From NCBI GenBank assembly GCA_014871385.1, contig CM026426.1, positions 68,564,674-68,628,673 on the forward strand: a stretch of 64,000 nucleotides of DNA. The letters are read 5' to 3'. The translations under genes were made by a program, and so were the position numbers. The DNA comes from Ceratodon purpureus. Lineage: Eukaryota; Streptophyta; Bryopsida; Pseudoditrichales; Ditrichaceae. Shown here one piece after another: positions 54,474 through 64,000 of this stretch. A model generated the notes under the pieces. It was given only the letters and a program-made list of their open reading frames with translations, had not been told where the DNA came from and did not search any database. Each line of letters starts with the position of its first letter. Positions within the stretch are counted from its first letter, which is position 1.

Positions 54474-54949
54474 GCGTTCAGATTATTCAGCAGGAGCTGA
54501 AAATCTGTGATGGAAGTGGCATCAGCTGGGAGGCTCCCCAAGGAGTCATCAGGTGGCCCGCCAGAAGAACCACCTGGGGGCAGGTGTCAAAAAGGGGGCA
54601 CAATACGATTGTTGGCGTAGAGGTCGGTTCGGCCGTGAGGGGCCTGCAGTGTTGCGGCCATCAGTGGTAGTTGGAGGAGGCGGATAGTAACTTGGGTTCT
54701 GGGGTGAAGCCGGGCCGGGTGCAGGTTGCAAGACTGTTGCAGACTGGACGATGTGCTGAGGGTGACGATTAAAGATCAGGAATGGTCGCCACGGGATGAT
54801 CGCCTAGTTACGGCCCTGCATATCAGAGGTTGGCTGTGCTGCAGACGAAGACGCCAACTGGGTGGATGCACGGTTGAGTGGACCAAAATCACTGTCACAG
54901 TGCAGTTTTCAGGGACCCCCTCCTATAGCAAGCCGTATTCCTTATAGAA

Positions 54950-55590
54950 AGCACGTGTCTATTGATAGAAATGTGATAGATTGTCTTCTATATATAGTAG
55001 TCTAAGCAACCATATCATTAACGTTTTAAAATTGAAGAACATTAAGCACCTAGGGACTTTAATATAGAGTATTTATGGAATGTCACTATGCTGGTGCCGG
55101 TTAGAAAATGTTATTTATGAATAACATAAATTATGTTGTCGAAGAAAAGGGACTCCAAACTAGTTACATGTGATAATAAGTGTTCCAAAATGACATTTCA
55201 TATAGGTAGAATGCATTCGGTTTGTGAGTTAGGGACTTTTGTTTGGACTGTAACGGGGCATATTTTCAAATGTCCCTGAGTAAGTCCAATTATGCGATTA
55301 TAGGTAAATTTTTTTAAGAACCAACTAATTTGTTGAATCCTGTACAAGGGTGTGTCTTGCAATGGAGCATAACTTCTGTAAAAAGTGGTGGCGGGAATTT
55401 GAGCTCTCTGGATTGTTATGTACTGTCATGGGCAGGGACGACGTCGACAACATGAGTCGGACTGACTGAGCTTAGCCACGTGGGCTTCATCCTGCGGTCA
55501 ATCTGGATCAACGGTTTATATTTGTTTTAGGGTTACTACCATCATCCTTGAAATCCTAAGGTTTAGGGAGGGGTTCCAATTCTACAGCGG
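54950..55590. other. No gene recognised
   Basis: AT-rich, then mixed sequence. It may hold the left end and promoter of the transposase-like gene that follows; no terminal inverted repeat could be fixed. Confidence 0.35.
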
Positions 55591-55695
55591 CAGTTCATTC
55601 ATTTTGTCTCGGCTGTGTCTGGATTTGCGTTTTTTGGCTTGTGTTCCTGCTCATGTCCTTGCCGAAGGTTTAGGGTTGGGTAAATCCTTGCAAAA

Positions 55696-58600
55696 GTGGG
55701 GAGCTTGGAGGATGCGGTGTTTGTCAGAGACATGGGAAATGCGCGGGATGCACAAAGGCGTGCGGGAGTCATTCGGCAAGGGCCGCAGGATCGAGAGAGA
55801 GAGATTGAAGAAAAGAGGGCCCGGGGGAGAGAGCGTCAGAGGCTCAGCCGGACTTGTAAGAGAGTTAGAGAAGTAGAGGAGAGAGCGGCTCAGCAGAAAG
55901 AAGTGGAGCACCTGCCTCCATGTAGTTCTCTTAGAGGAAATCCTGTTGCCGAGGGTGTTGTGAGCGAAAGAGATGTTCGAAGAGCTGTGTCATCCATTGT
56001 AGCGTCGATGACACAAGTGATCGGAGTTTTCCCGGGGCCGAAGGCAAGAGAAAGGATTTTACGTAAAGTGTGGGAACACCCACTGACTTCTTCCATTTAC
56101 CAGCAGATGTGCGGACGGGGACTGTGGAGGAGAGAGAGATAATGTCCGGGCTTACGAAATCTCTTGATGAAGTGAAGCAAGCTAGAAGTAAAGCCGAGCT
56201 TGCAACCAAGCATGCTATTCTCACGGCAGCCGTGAGGTCGGGGAGAAGCGGGTCGATGAGGAAGAAGGCACGATTACTAGGAGTTCATCACCGAAATGTA
56301 TCTGCCGCAATCTGTAGGTGCCAGAAGATGGACGCGGCAGTAAGGTTTGAATGGAAGCTTTCGGTGCGCAGAGTTCGCGTGGACGTGTTGAGTACAAGTA
56401 CGAAGAACTGTGCGATCACGTGGTGGATATCGCAGACAAGGATGAGCCCTAATCGGAAGGAGGTGGTCAAGAAGCGAATCGGGCCTGGGGTACACGAGGA
56501 GAAACCAGCACTATATATGCTAGAGACGCAGGTTAGAGCAGATCTGTCTACAGATCCATGAATGCATAAGGTCTACTAGGAAATGGCTTCAGGTTCAAGG
56601 TTGTTTTTGCTTGAATCTTTGGGGGTTGATTTCGATTCTCTACAGCTCCTTCTCAGTAGCTCATTTCACTGTGGTACGCAACTCCTTGTCGGTAGTATAA
56701 TTTGCAGGTTCGCAGTTTTGACTTCGTAGCTGAATTCGATTATTAAAAAACCCCTTCTTGATAGCGCGCTGAGGAATGTGCTTGAATGTTTAGGGTAGAA
56801 GGGGGAATACCTTAGAGGATTGTAAATGTAGATATTGCCTGGGTAGATGCTGGAGGCTGTGGATCTGGAATACTGTCTGCGGTGAGTTGTAGAACTCTAT
56901 GCACTCGTATTGAAATCGAACCATATTCTCTTTGAAGCATCTGTAACCCTCTTACGGCTATCAGGTACTTTAGGTAGTCTTAGGAAGTGCTGATCCATGT
57001 AGATGGAAGCCCTTGTGACTTTTAGGCATTACGGATTGGATTATCAGGTGGTTTAGGGACATGTGCAGGAGGCTTCATTCGCTTTAGTCAACAATGAGTG
57101 AAGTGTACTGTAGTTATTGGGATTAGATGTGACGTCGGTTGATTACGATGGAATGATTTAGAGATAGTTAGAGTGTCTAAGAATGATTCAGGGATATTTT
57201 GGGATGTATATGTATAGATCGAGAAGGGTTCAGGTACCAATGGTGATTTCTTGGACTGGTTTAGGAGTACATGGAGTGACATTAAGGAGATATTTATTGA
57301 GTCCTAGTTGACTTAGGTTGATATTATGAACTGTGAGCGTAAAATCGTGGAATACTGTGGTAGTTATTGGCTACTCAATGGACTATAGAATTACTGCCTT
57401 ACCTTGTGGTATTCTAATTCTGTGGCTCGTATGTGCAGATGGCTTTTTATTTGAGATTCCGCCAGGCAAATCCGACGGTCATTGTAGGAAAGAGGATGTT
57501 TGATTCGTTAAGGCCGTGGTATGTAAAAAAGTTTAAAGAACGAAATGTTTGTTGCTGCATTTATCATGTCGAAATGGACGAATTGAGACAAGGCTTCAAT
57601 AACATGCGTCTAAGGTCAGGTATGCACAATTCAAAAATTTGCAGTTGTATGTGTGAAGAGGTTTGTCGTCCTACAGGAAATGAAGATTGTAATTGTAGAG
57701 AGTCTTGTCGACAAGAAGAGTCTGGATGTTGTAAGGGTTTGGTGTCAACCTATCCTGGGACTACTGAGCTTCAGGATGCTATATTGTGCCCAAAAGATGA
57801 CTTCTGTGAATGGCATAAGAGGGAATGTATATTTGGTGAGTGCGATGCATGTGGAATTGAGTTGCTGCAAGTTTGCCCCCTAGAAGAGCAAGGTGATACT
57901 AACAGAAAGTTCCAGTGGAAGCGTTTTGAAATGGTAGATGTTCTCACCACCAAGGGGGAGCAAAGGAGAAAACTGCAGCTTGTATACAAAGAGACGGTGT
58001 CAGATGAGTTTCTTGCTTATTTCAATCCAAAATTGCAGTTCTTTGTACAACACAGTTTTGTTGCGCGGTGGGATGACCGTCAATTTCGGCAGTGTTTAGA
58101 AACTTTCCCAAAAGATACCATAGTCTCGGTCGTGGATTTCGCCGAGAATTACTCCTTCACAGTGCAAAACGAAGTCCAGTCTATGCATTGGCATAGCTAC
58201 CAAGTGACTATTTTGGTGCATATTTCCTTCATGCGAAATCCTAACGCTGATCCTAACGATGATAGTACTAAGACCATAATGAAGTACCATTTTTATATCT
58301 CAGACGATAGAAGGCACGATAGTGCTTTTGTCCAGCACTGTCTGCAGCTTCACTGGGACAGTTTGGAAGAAAGTGGTTTCAAGCCTAGGAATCACTGGAT
58401 ATGGTCCGATGGATGTGCATCGCAATTTAAGTCCAGAATACCGTGGTATTTTGTAAGTCGATATCCTGATATTACTGGTGGCTGTAATTGTGTATGGAGT
58501 TTTTTCGGGTCCGGACATGGCAAGGGGCCCCATGACGGAGCGGGGGCAGTTCTTAAGCGATATATCTGTCAGGTTCAGTTAGACGCTCATGGACCCCAGT

Positions 58601-59391
58601 TACAATCTGCAGAAGATGTGGTGCGCTTGTTGAAAGAGAAGCTGAGTACTCGGCCAGACAGTTGTTACACCGAGGATAGGCAAGCAGTCGATCGAAAGTT
58701 TTGGCTGGTTGGCATAGATGATGTGGATCGTGAGCATGAATTTCTGTGTGACACAATTGTTGGGACGCAAGACATACACTCCATTAGATCTGTGAATGCC
58801 TTGAATGTTAATAAGTTGTTGGTTAGGAGTCTAGCTTGTTTCTGCCATGCTTGTGTAGATGAGAAATGGGGTGAATGCATTAACGTGGAATGGTGCAGGG
58901 ATTGGAAGGTAGAAATGTTGAGAATGGATAATGTGGGTTATGTGCAAGCCACCATGCAGGACGCTTTTGTGTTCGAGCTGTGGGACGAATTCGGTTCAGA
59001 CGGCGAGAACCTGGCATGCTGTCTCGAGTTAGGGGAGAATTTTGCCATTAAAGCAGAGGAGGGCAATGACGAGGGCGTAGATTTCTATTTGTTAGTTTGT
59101 TGCTCACGACCATATGTTGTACAGGACCCTTTCACTTGTGCGTGGGGAGAAAATTTCACGCCTGGACAATTGGCTGTTAAAGCATGGTACTATCAGAAGT
59201 GGGGTACGGGACTCCAAAATTATGTTTACAGAAGCAAGTCTCAGATTGCACACTGTCACGTACAAGACATAAGAGCGATAAAGTTCCCAATGATTCCACA
59301 GGCTCATAGGGTGACTGGTAACGATCCCGTCTATGAATTGCCTGTAGAAGTAGAAGACCGAATTAGACAGGTTATGGCAGGATTAGCTTAG
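55696..59391 (+). CDS. Uncharacterised transposase-like protein with HTH, Cys cluster and DDE-like motifs
   Basis: Two-exon plus-strand gene. Exon 1 (to 56531) has a charged N-terminal part, a frameshift near 56070-56130, a helix-turn-helix-like segment (MRKKARLLGVHHRNVSAAIC) and SPNRKEVVKKRIG. It ends LETQ before GTTAGA. Exon 2 starts at 57439 after GTGCAG, in phase, with an intact frame of 650 codons. It has RPWYVKKFKERNVCCCIYHV, a dense Cys cluster (CSCMCEEVC ... CNCRESC ... GCCKG), then acidic motifs in the order VVDFAENYSF (Asp 235, counted from 57433), WSDGCASQFKSR (Asp 326) and GSGHGKGPHDGAG. Spacing and context suggest an RNase-H-fold DDE/D transposase or nuclease. The exon-1 frameshift may mean an inactive copy. 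I know similar uncharacterised proteins in other eukaryotes only in general terms; function is inferred. A typical host gene is less likely. Confidence 0.6.
56532..57438 (+). other. Intron of the transposase-like gene
   Basis: 907 bp between GTTAGA and TTGTATGTGCAG-like acceptor at 57433-57438. The reading phase is zero on both sides and the motif order continues from LETQ to MAFYLRFRQANP. Non-coding. Confidence 0.6.
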
Positions 59392-60149
59392 GAACTTAGC
59401 AAAAGTGTGGCTTGGTGGGTGAAGCAGAGAACACCTCTCACTTCTGTGGTTGGGTGGCGAGTCACGCAATAAAGAGAATTTAAATTTGGGACAGACTGTC
59501 TTCCGGAATTGAACGTTGAAACGAAAATGTTGTGTGTCTGTTCTTCTTTGAGTGTGGTTCTTTACATAAGCATCCAAAAACTACACATAATTATCCAAAA
59601 GGTACGCATAAGTATGCAGAAGTCATGCATGGGTGTCTAGAGCACTACCTCTTCCTGGACTGGATGTGCAACAATACCCACTCCTTAGGCGAATTCCATT
59701 AACTTGCAAATATTGCCCACTTCCAATGTCCACTTGTGTAATTGCCCTCCTCTGATTTGTAATAGTGCATGGAGTCCATTCGAATTTAATTTGTCATGGT
59801 TGAATTATAATCGCTTAGGAACATTGGGAGATCTGGGGACTTAGGCGTTTGGAGGTGTCTTACAGACCAGCGCAGGGACTTAGGCGTTTCGGCGTAGTAT
59901 AGAAAACTTCGAGGAGAAGCTACTTCCATGAAGGGCCAGCGCAGGGACTTAGGCATTTAGGATTACAAGGGGAAACTTCAAGGGAAAGCTTCAAGTGGAC
60001 CGTAGACAGGGAGGGAGAGGCAGAGTAGGAGAGGGAAAGGGGCTGGGAGTGGAGGAGGGAGAGAATTAATTTGTTCATAATCACTGTCCTAGATGGATTG
60101 GTTACCTCGATTGGGACAAATTCCAGCACTTGAAGGAATCCAAGGAAGG

Positions 60150-60720
60150 ATGAAAAGGGAATTTCGGGCGAAAAAAAATTATTTAAGAAGAAAGAAGAAG
60201 GGTAAAAAAAAATTAAAAACATATAAGAGGAACAAGAAGAAAAATGAATAACATTAAAAAAAAAAGAAAAAAAAGAAAAAAAAAAAAGGAATAAGAACAA
60301 GAAGAAAGAAGAAGGCTGAAAAACAATTAATTGAATTTAAAAAAAAAAAAAAAAAGGAACAACAATCAAGAGGAGAGAAGGAAAGAGTAGAAAATTAAAT
60401 AATTAAAAAAGGGAAGAAGAATCAAGAGGAAGGAAGGAAGGAGTAGAGACTTTCATAAAAATAAAAAATAAAAATATAAGAATCAAGACCAAAGAAGAAA
60501 AGAGTAGAAAATTAAATAGTTAAAAAAGGGAAGAAGAATCAAGAGGAAAGAAGAAAGGTGTAGGATATTTAAGAAAAAAAAACAAGGGATATAAGAACAA
60601 GAAGGAAGAAGAAGGGTGAAAAAAAAAAAAAAAAAAAGAGGAATAACAATAAAGAGCAAAGTAGAAGGGTGTAGAAAATAGAAATAAAAAATAAAACAGT
60701 GAAAAGGTCTTGCATCGGAA
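60150..60720. repeat. AAGAAG-rich low-complexity repeat
   Basis: Blocks of aagaagaaagaagggtgaaa, aatcaagaggaaagaagg and poly-A runs repeat irregularly. Phe/Ser-rich frames on the minus strand come from this composition. The block aagaatcaagaggaaggaag recurs about four times at 60360-60560. Confidence 0.7.
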
Positions 60721-60729
60721 AGACACCCA

Positions 60730-61828
60730 AGAGTTAAGATTTTCCTCGAAGGTTAATTCATATTTATAATTACTCTCGTAGTATAATTTTTAACTCCCAT
60801 ATAAATATCTATATGTATAAATACTATTATGTTCTCTAGTTGCTTTCGGCAGCAATTTTCACCCACATCTATTTTTTAATCTATATTCACATAAACTCCA
60901 TTGAATAAATTTTTGTTAGAGGATCATCAATTTTTTAGAAACAAGTCTCTAAAATCATCTTCATATATCTTTGGTTTTGATCCAACCAAATATGTAATTT
61001 TTATTTTAAAGCGAGGCAATTATGATTTACAATCTCCCTCTAATTTAAGTCTTTGAAATTATGATTTATAATCTACTTTTCTCTATCTTCCATTTTAAAT
61101 TTATAATCTTCCTTTCTAATTATTGATCTTTCATTTTCAATTTATAGTCTTCCCATTTTCAATTTAGAGTCTTCATTTTTGGAGTATTAATCCTCCACTT
61201 TTGATTTATTAATCCCACAATTTAGTTTAATACAGTTTTTTAAACTTACAATCTTTCATTTGAATCCATTAAATATTCCAATTTTATATTTTAATCTTCC
61301 ATTACTTCTCTACAAAAAGAACTCATAAAGTTAAAGAACACATGAATGTCCTAAAATAAGTACACTTCAAGCATTATATTTCAACGCATGTCTTAAATTT
61401 CATCCAGACATTATCAATGTCTTATTCATTAGTGAACAATAGAAGACATTTGAATCTTATTACTAAAAATTTGGATTTTTAGTTACAATTAATAAAGAGA
61501 AATGGGGTGTCATTGAAATCGTAGATTGAAGTATACGTATAGAATGTGAAATTCAAAATATACAAATTCTATTCGTGCATTAAGTTCAATTCAATTTTGT
61601 AAATTCTTAAGCGTTCATATGAGACTTAGCTGATCAATTTTAATGAATTCCTCACATTTGACAACCTACTATATATCTCATTATTTTCTTCTTATATAAA
61701 GGATTGTTAAACTACTTTAAGCACAATGTAATTTAATACAGTGTGTATTGATATAATAGTTCTGGATGAATCTTATACATTTTCAAATTGGTCATAGATG
61801 AATTTCATTCGATTCAGTCACATGTCTG
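60730..61828. other. AT-rich stretch, no gene recognised
   Basis: Very AT-rich with runs of tttaatctt/cattttaaa variants around 61080-61300. No motif-bearing frame. Confidence 0.4.
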
Positions 61829-62073
61829 AATCTGGGGACTTAGGCGTTTCGAAGAACCTCAGTGCTGCTTGCGAATGCATTGGTTTACGATTGCGTTGGT
61901 TAAGGGAAAAACAGTGGAAGTAATAGATCTTTTTCGACCAGCCCATGCATTCAATAATAAAAAACCTGAATTAAAACCCCCAAGAGCGAAACCAAATCTG
62001 TTTACTGTAAAAGGAGGCAGTGGTCTTATAAAAAATTGTACTACAATACAAATACTAGCAACTACAACCTCAG

Positions 62074-64000
62074 TCATTTTTTTTGAGCAGATCGCGTTAC
62101 TTTTGCTTGTGACCCACGAAGGTTGATAGGGAGTTTCGGAGCCTTGTCAGCGGACCCTCTAGTCTTCTCGGTAGTTGGTCTCGCTTTCTCTGCAGTTCCT
62201 TTACTCTTGCCGGTCGGTGGCTTCGTTGGGGCGATCGATTTCTTGGCACGTCTTAATTTTTTCTTTGCTGGAGTATCGACGTCATCATCCTCTTCTTGAT
62301 TATCTGCACTCGTCCTGCTTGGCTCGGAATTGGCCGTGCCTGTATCTTCATCGTCCTCGAATTCGACCCCAGCTGTGTGTTTCGGTTCCTCTACTACCTC
62401 GACAATGGATGGAGACAAGCTTTTCTTAGCTCCCTTCTTCCTCTTTTGGTTTGCTGGTTCTGCTTTGCCGGGCTCATCTCCTCTTCGTCCAAACGAACTA
62501 GCCCATCGTCAGGATCCTCTAGTACAGGGGATGATAGACTCTTTGAGGGCAATCGAGGATTTCCCTGGCTCATCTTTATGCTTCCAACTGAGGGGCTAAG
62601 AGTCCTTCCCCTCACATGATATGATTGCCGTCCAGATTGGGTGGAGTACGATAGATATGTCATCCCTTCGGCTGCAATGAAACCAAGACAAATTCAGAGA
62701 AGTTTAGGGACTTATATAAAACAAATACGAATCTGCATTGAACTCTATGGAGAAAGGAGGACTTATTGAGCAAACAACATACACAATGATGGATTCTTGT
62801 TTATGTTCATATTATTTAGAGGTAACTTAGCATAATTTAGGGGCTCACTACTGACACTTAGTGAATTCTATTGATGTGTGAGGGACATTAGCATAAATAT
62901 TGATTCGTACCCTAAACAATTGGACAACTGAGGGACAAGCATCGTAAAAGTGTGGTAGTTTATGGCACATGTTGTCCACACTTGTTACGTTCCTATAACT
63001 CCTATTGACTGAAACCTTTTAATCTCAAGGAGAAGTCTGATTACTACAAGGGACTTTAAGCGTATTTAATTCTGCAATTCACAGCAAATTTTACTACAAG
63101 GTTGTGCAACATACCTTTGGGTACACCATCGTTTCCCTCGCCTTCGTCTTTGATCCATGCTGTTGTCCTTACTGTAGCCGGATTGTTAGGGTTAGGAATC
63201 CCAGACATTATCCACCAATCCGGGTGCATCTCTATGCCACAAGTCTCCACAATACACCTAGAAGAGTGACTGAAATGAGACCAAGCACACCAAGAGTGAT
63301 AGCCATGCTTACAAGTAGCAATCTTGCAATCCCAAGCTGGCTCGAAACCCCTCAAACAATAAGGACATTCACGTAAATAAATTCTAGAAATAGGAGTTGA
63401 TCCCAAATCAGTTGGATCTAACGTAACAAATGGAAGAGGGGCCGGGAAGAAACCAAGGCGTTGAAACCCTGATCGCATCAGTCGTAGCTGTTCCTGCAGC
63501 ACCTGCTTGTGCATCTTCCAAACACTCATCTTCCTCCCAGCATTTTCCCATAACTCCATTGCTGTGTCGTACTCTTCCAGAATCAATGTGCGGTCACTTA
63601 CTCCTGGACCACTCATCTTCGTCATCCTCAATGACTCAATCACCTTCTTCTGCAGCTCAATTTGCCCTTCCATCTCCTCTATATTTGTAGGTTTTTGGCT
63701 GAATACGTCCTGCTGCACCAGATCTTCATTCGTAGGCTTGGAGTCTCTTGTTCTCCTGACGTCCTCGACCATAGCCTCAAGCTCCCTCAGGCGATCTTCG
63801 GCAGTCTTCACCATCATCGAACCGAAATCGACCTGGCTGTCGACTCGGACCTTTGCCATTGCCGCCAGTTCTTTTCTTTTTTCAAGAGCGCGCACCACCT
63901 CCTCCGACTCAGGCAAACGTCTCTCCAACCCGGAAACGTATTCCTGCCATTCCCCGACAGACTTATTCTCGCGGAGATCTGTGCTAACTCGCTGGTTGCT
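62074..64000 (-). CDS. Coiled-coil and RING-like zinc protein, partial (runs off window)
   Basis: Minus strand. The frame is open from the window edge (64000) to 63115, then GTATGT donor; exon 2 starts at 62671 after CATTGCAG and joins in phase (VPK-AEGMTYLSY). Residues before the RING-like part form long Glu/Lys/Arg coiled coils (EEVVRALEKRKELAAMAKVR, AEDRLRELEAMVEDVRRTRD). Then a Cys/His cluster: ECPYCLRGFEPAWDC, ATCKHGYHSWCAWSHF and RCIVETCGIEMHPDWW, matching the spacing of a RING/PHD-like zinc domain. The tail is acidic and Lys-rich (DDEDTGTANSEP, PAKKKLRRAKKSIAP). The tail frame changes by one base near 62420-62440, so either a frameshift or a small missed intron exists; the last stop would be at 62074. 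The true start is outside. It is convergent with the transposase-like gene and may belong to the same element. Confidence 0.5.
62672..63114 (-). other. Intron of the RING-like gene
   Basis: 443 bp from GTATGT to CATTGCAG, joining codons in phase. It contains scattered agggac and gggacatt motifs like those in the neighbouring non-coding DNA. Confidence 0.5.

Larger units (their letters stand above)
53301..54880 (-). mobile_element. Gag-only LTR retroelement (non-autonomous)
   Basis: On the minus strand a gag-like reading (54473-53845) is followed directly by a purine tract (GAAAAAGGGGATAA, 53719-53707) and TGTTAACCGGAG at 53706, the expected polypurine tract and LTR start. No pol motifs lie between. 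The putative LTR (53706 down to about 53300) contains three 27-bp tandem units. It cuts the Tc1/mariner relic, so it is younger than that relic. The 5' LTR was not identified. Confidence 0.55.
59829..61852. repeat. GGGGACTTAGGCGTTT direct repeats around an AT-rich insert
   Basis: The motif ggggacttaggcgtttcg or a close variant occurs at about 59836, 59874, 59945 (changed to gcattt) and 61834. The 59829 and 61829 copies share tctggggacttaggcgttt. Between the third and last copies is a purine-rich then AT-rich stretch with no coding content. This is compatible with an insertion splitting a repeat array, or with subterminal repeats of one element. Confidence 0.65.

Noticed and set aside
60520-60726. 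Phe/Ser-rich minus-strand frame
   Set aside because: Produced by the AAGAAG-rich low-complexity repeat.
1-64000. CRISPR array, bacterial operon or prophage
   Set aside because: Introns, plant-type transposons and eukaryotic complexes exclude a prokaryotic source; no spaced direct-repeat array is present.

Overview
This looks like nuclear DNA of a plant-lineage (streptophyte) eukaryote. The evidence is multi-exon genes with GT-AG introns, an Integrator subunit 3 and a MERIT40/BABAM1 protein of plant type, a TIR/NB-ARC resistance-type relic, and dense nested transposons of plant classes. Low gene density, decayed ribosomal-protein and resistance genes and unusual transposase families fit a non-seed plant or charophyte alga better than a crop. 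I cannot fix the species from sequence alone. All splice junctions, repeats and domain calls were read by eye; no search or alignment program was run.

Layout. 1-8 kb: decayed RPL15 exon, two possible small exons, an unrecognised 208-aa protein with a triple Val-Leu-Pro-Lys-Val-Glu repeat, then a broken ZZ-zinc-finger / TIR / NB-ARC locus. 8-20 kb: almost gene-free, with a 2.2-kb hAT-type element that has a perfect 8-bp target duplication, other inverted-repeat elements, a multi-stop membrane-protein relic, and a second hAT element holding a transposase C-terminus. 20-29 kb: GC-rich repeat copies, an unrecognised gene-like region with poly-G tracts, and a MULE-like transposase relic. 29-40.5 kb: the only clearly intact host genes, BABAM1 (4 exons, 268 aa) and INTS3 (7 exons, 1131 aa), both on the minus strand. 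40.5-55 kb: a perfect 53-bp hairpin, a Ty3/gypsy chromovirus split by a TTAA-flanked element, an ISCA-type iron-sulfur assembly pseudogene, an unrecognised 178-aa gene, a 344-bp foldback element, a Tc1/mariner relic and a gag-only LTR element. 55-64 kb: a gene for a large Cys-rich protein with RNase-H/DDE-like acidic motifs and a helix-turn-helix exon, followed by a convergent gene for a coiled-coil, RING-like protein that runs off the window end.

Functionally, BABAM1 (BRISC / BRCA1-A deubiquitinase scaffolds) and INTS3 (Integrator, and the SOSS single-strand-DNA complex in animals) both touch the DNA-damage response and lie 2.7 kb apart on one strand. The best candidate for something undescribed is the 55.6-64 kb segment: a possible two-gene transposon with an uncharacterised transposase-like protein. 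The ZZ-TIR-NB-ARC architecture is second.
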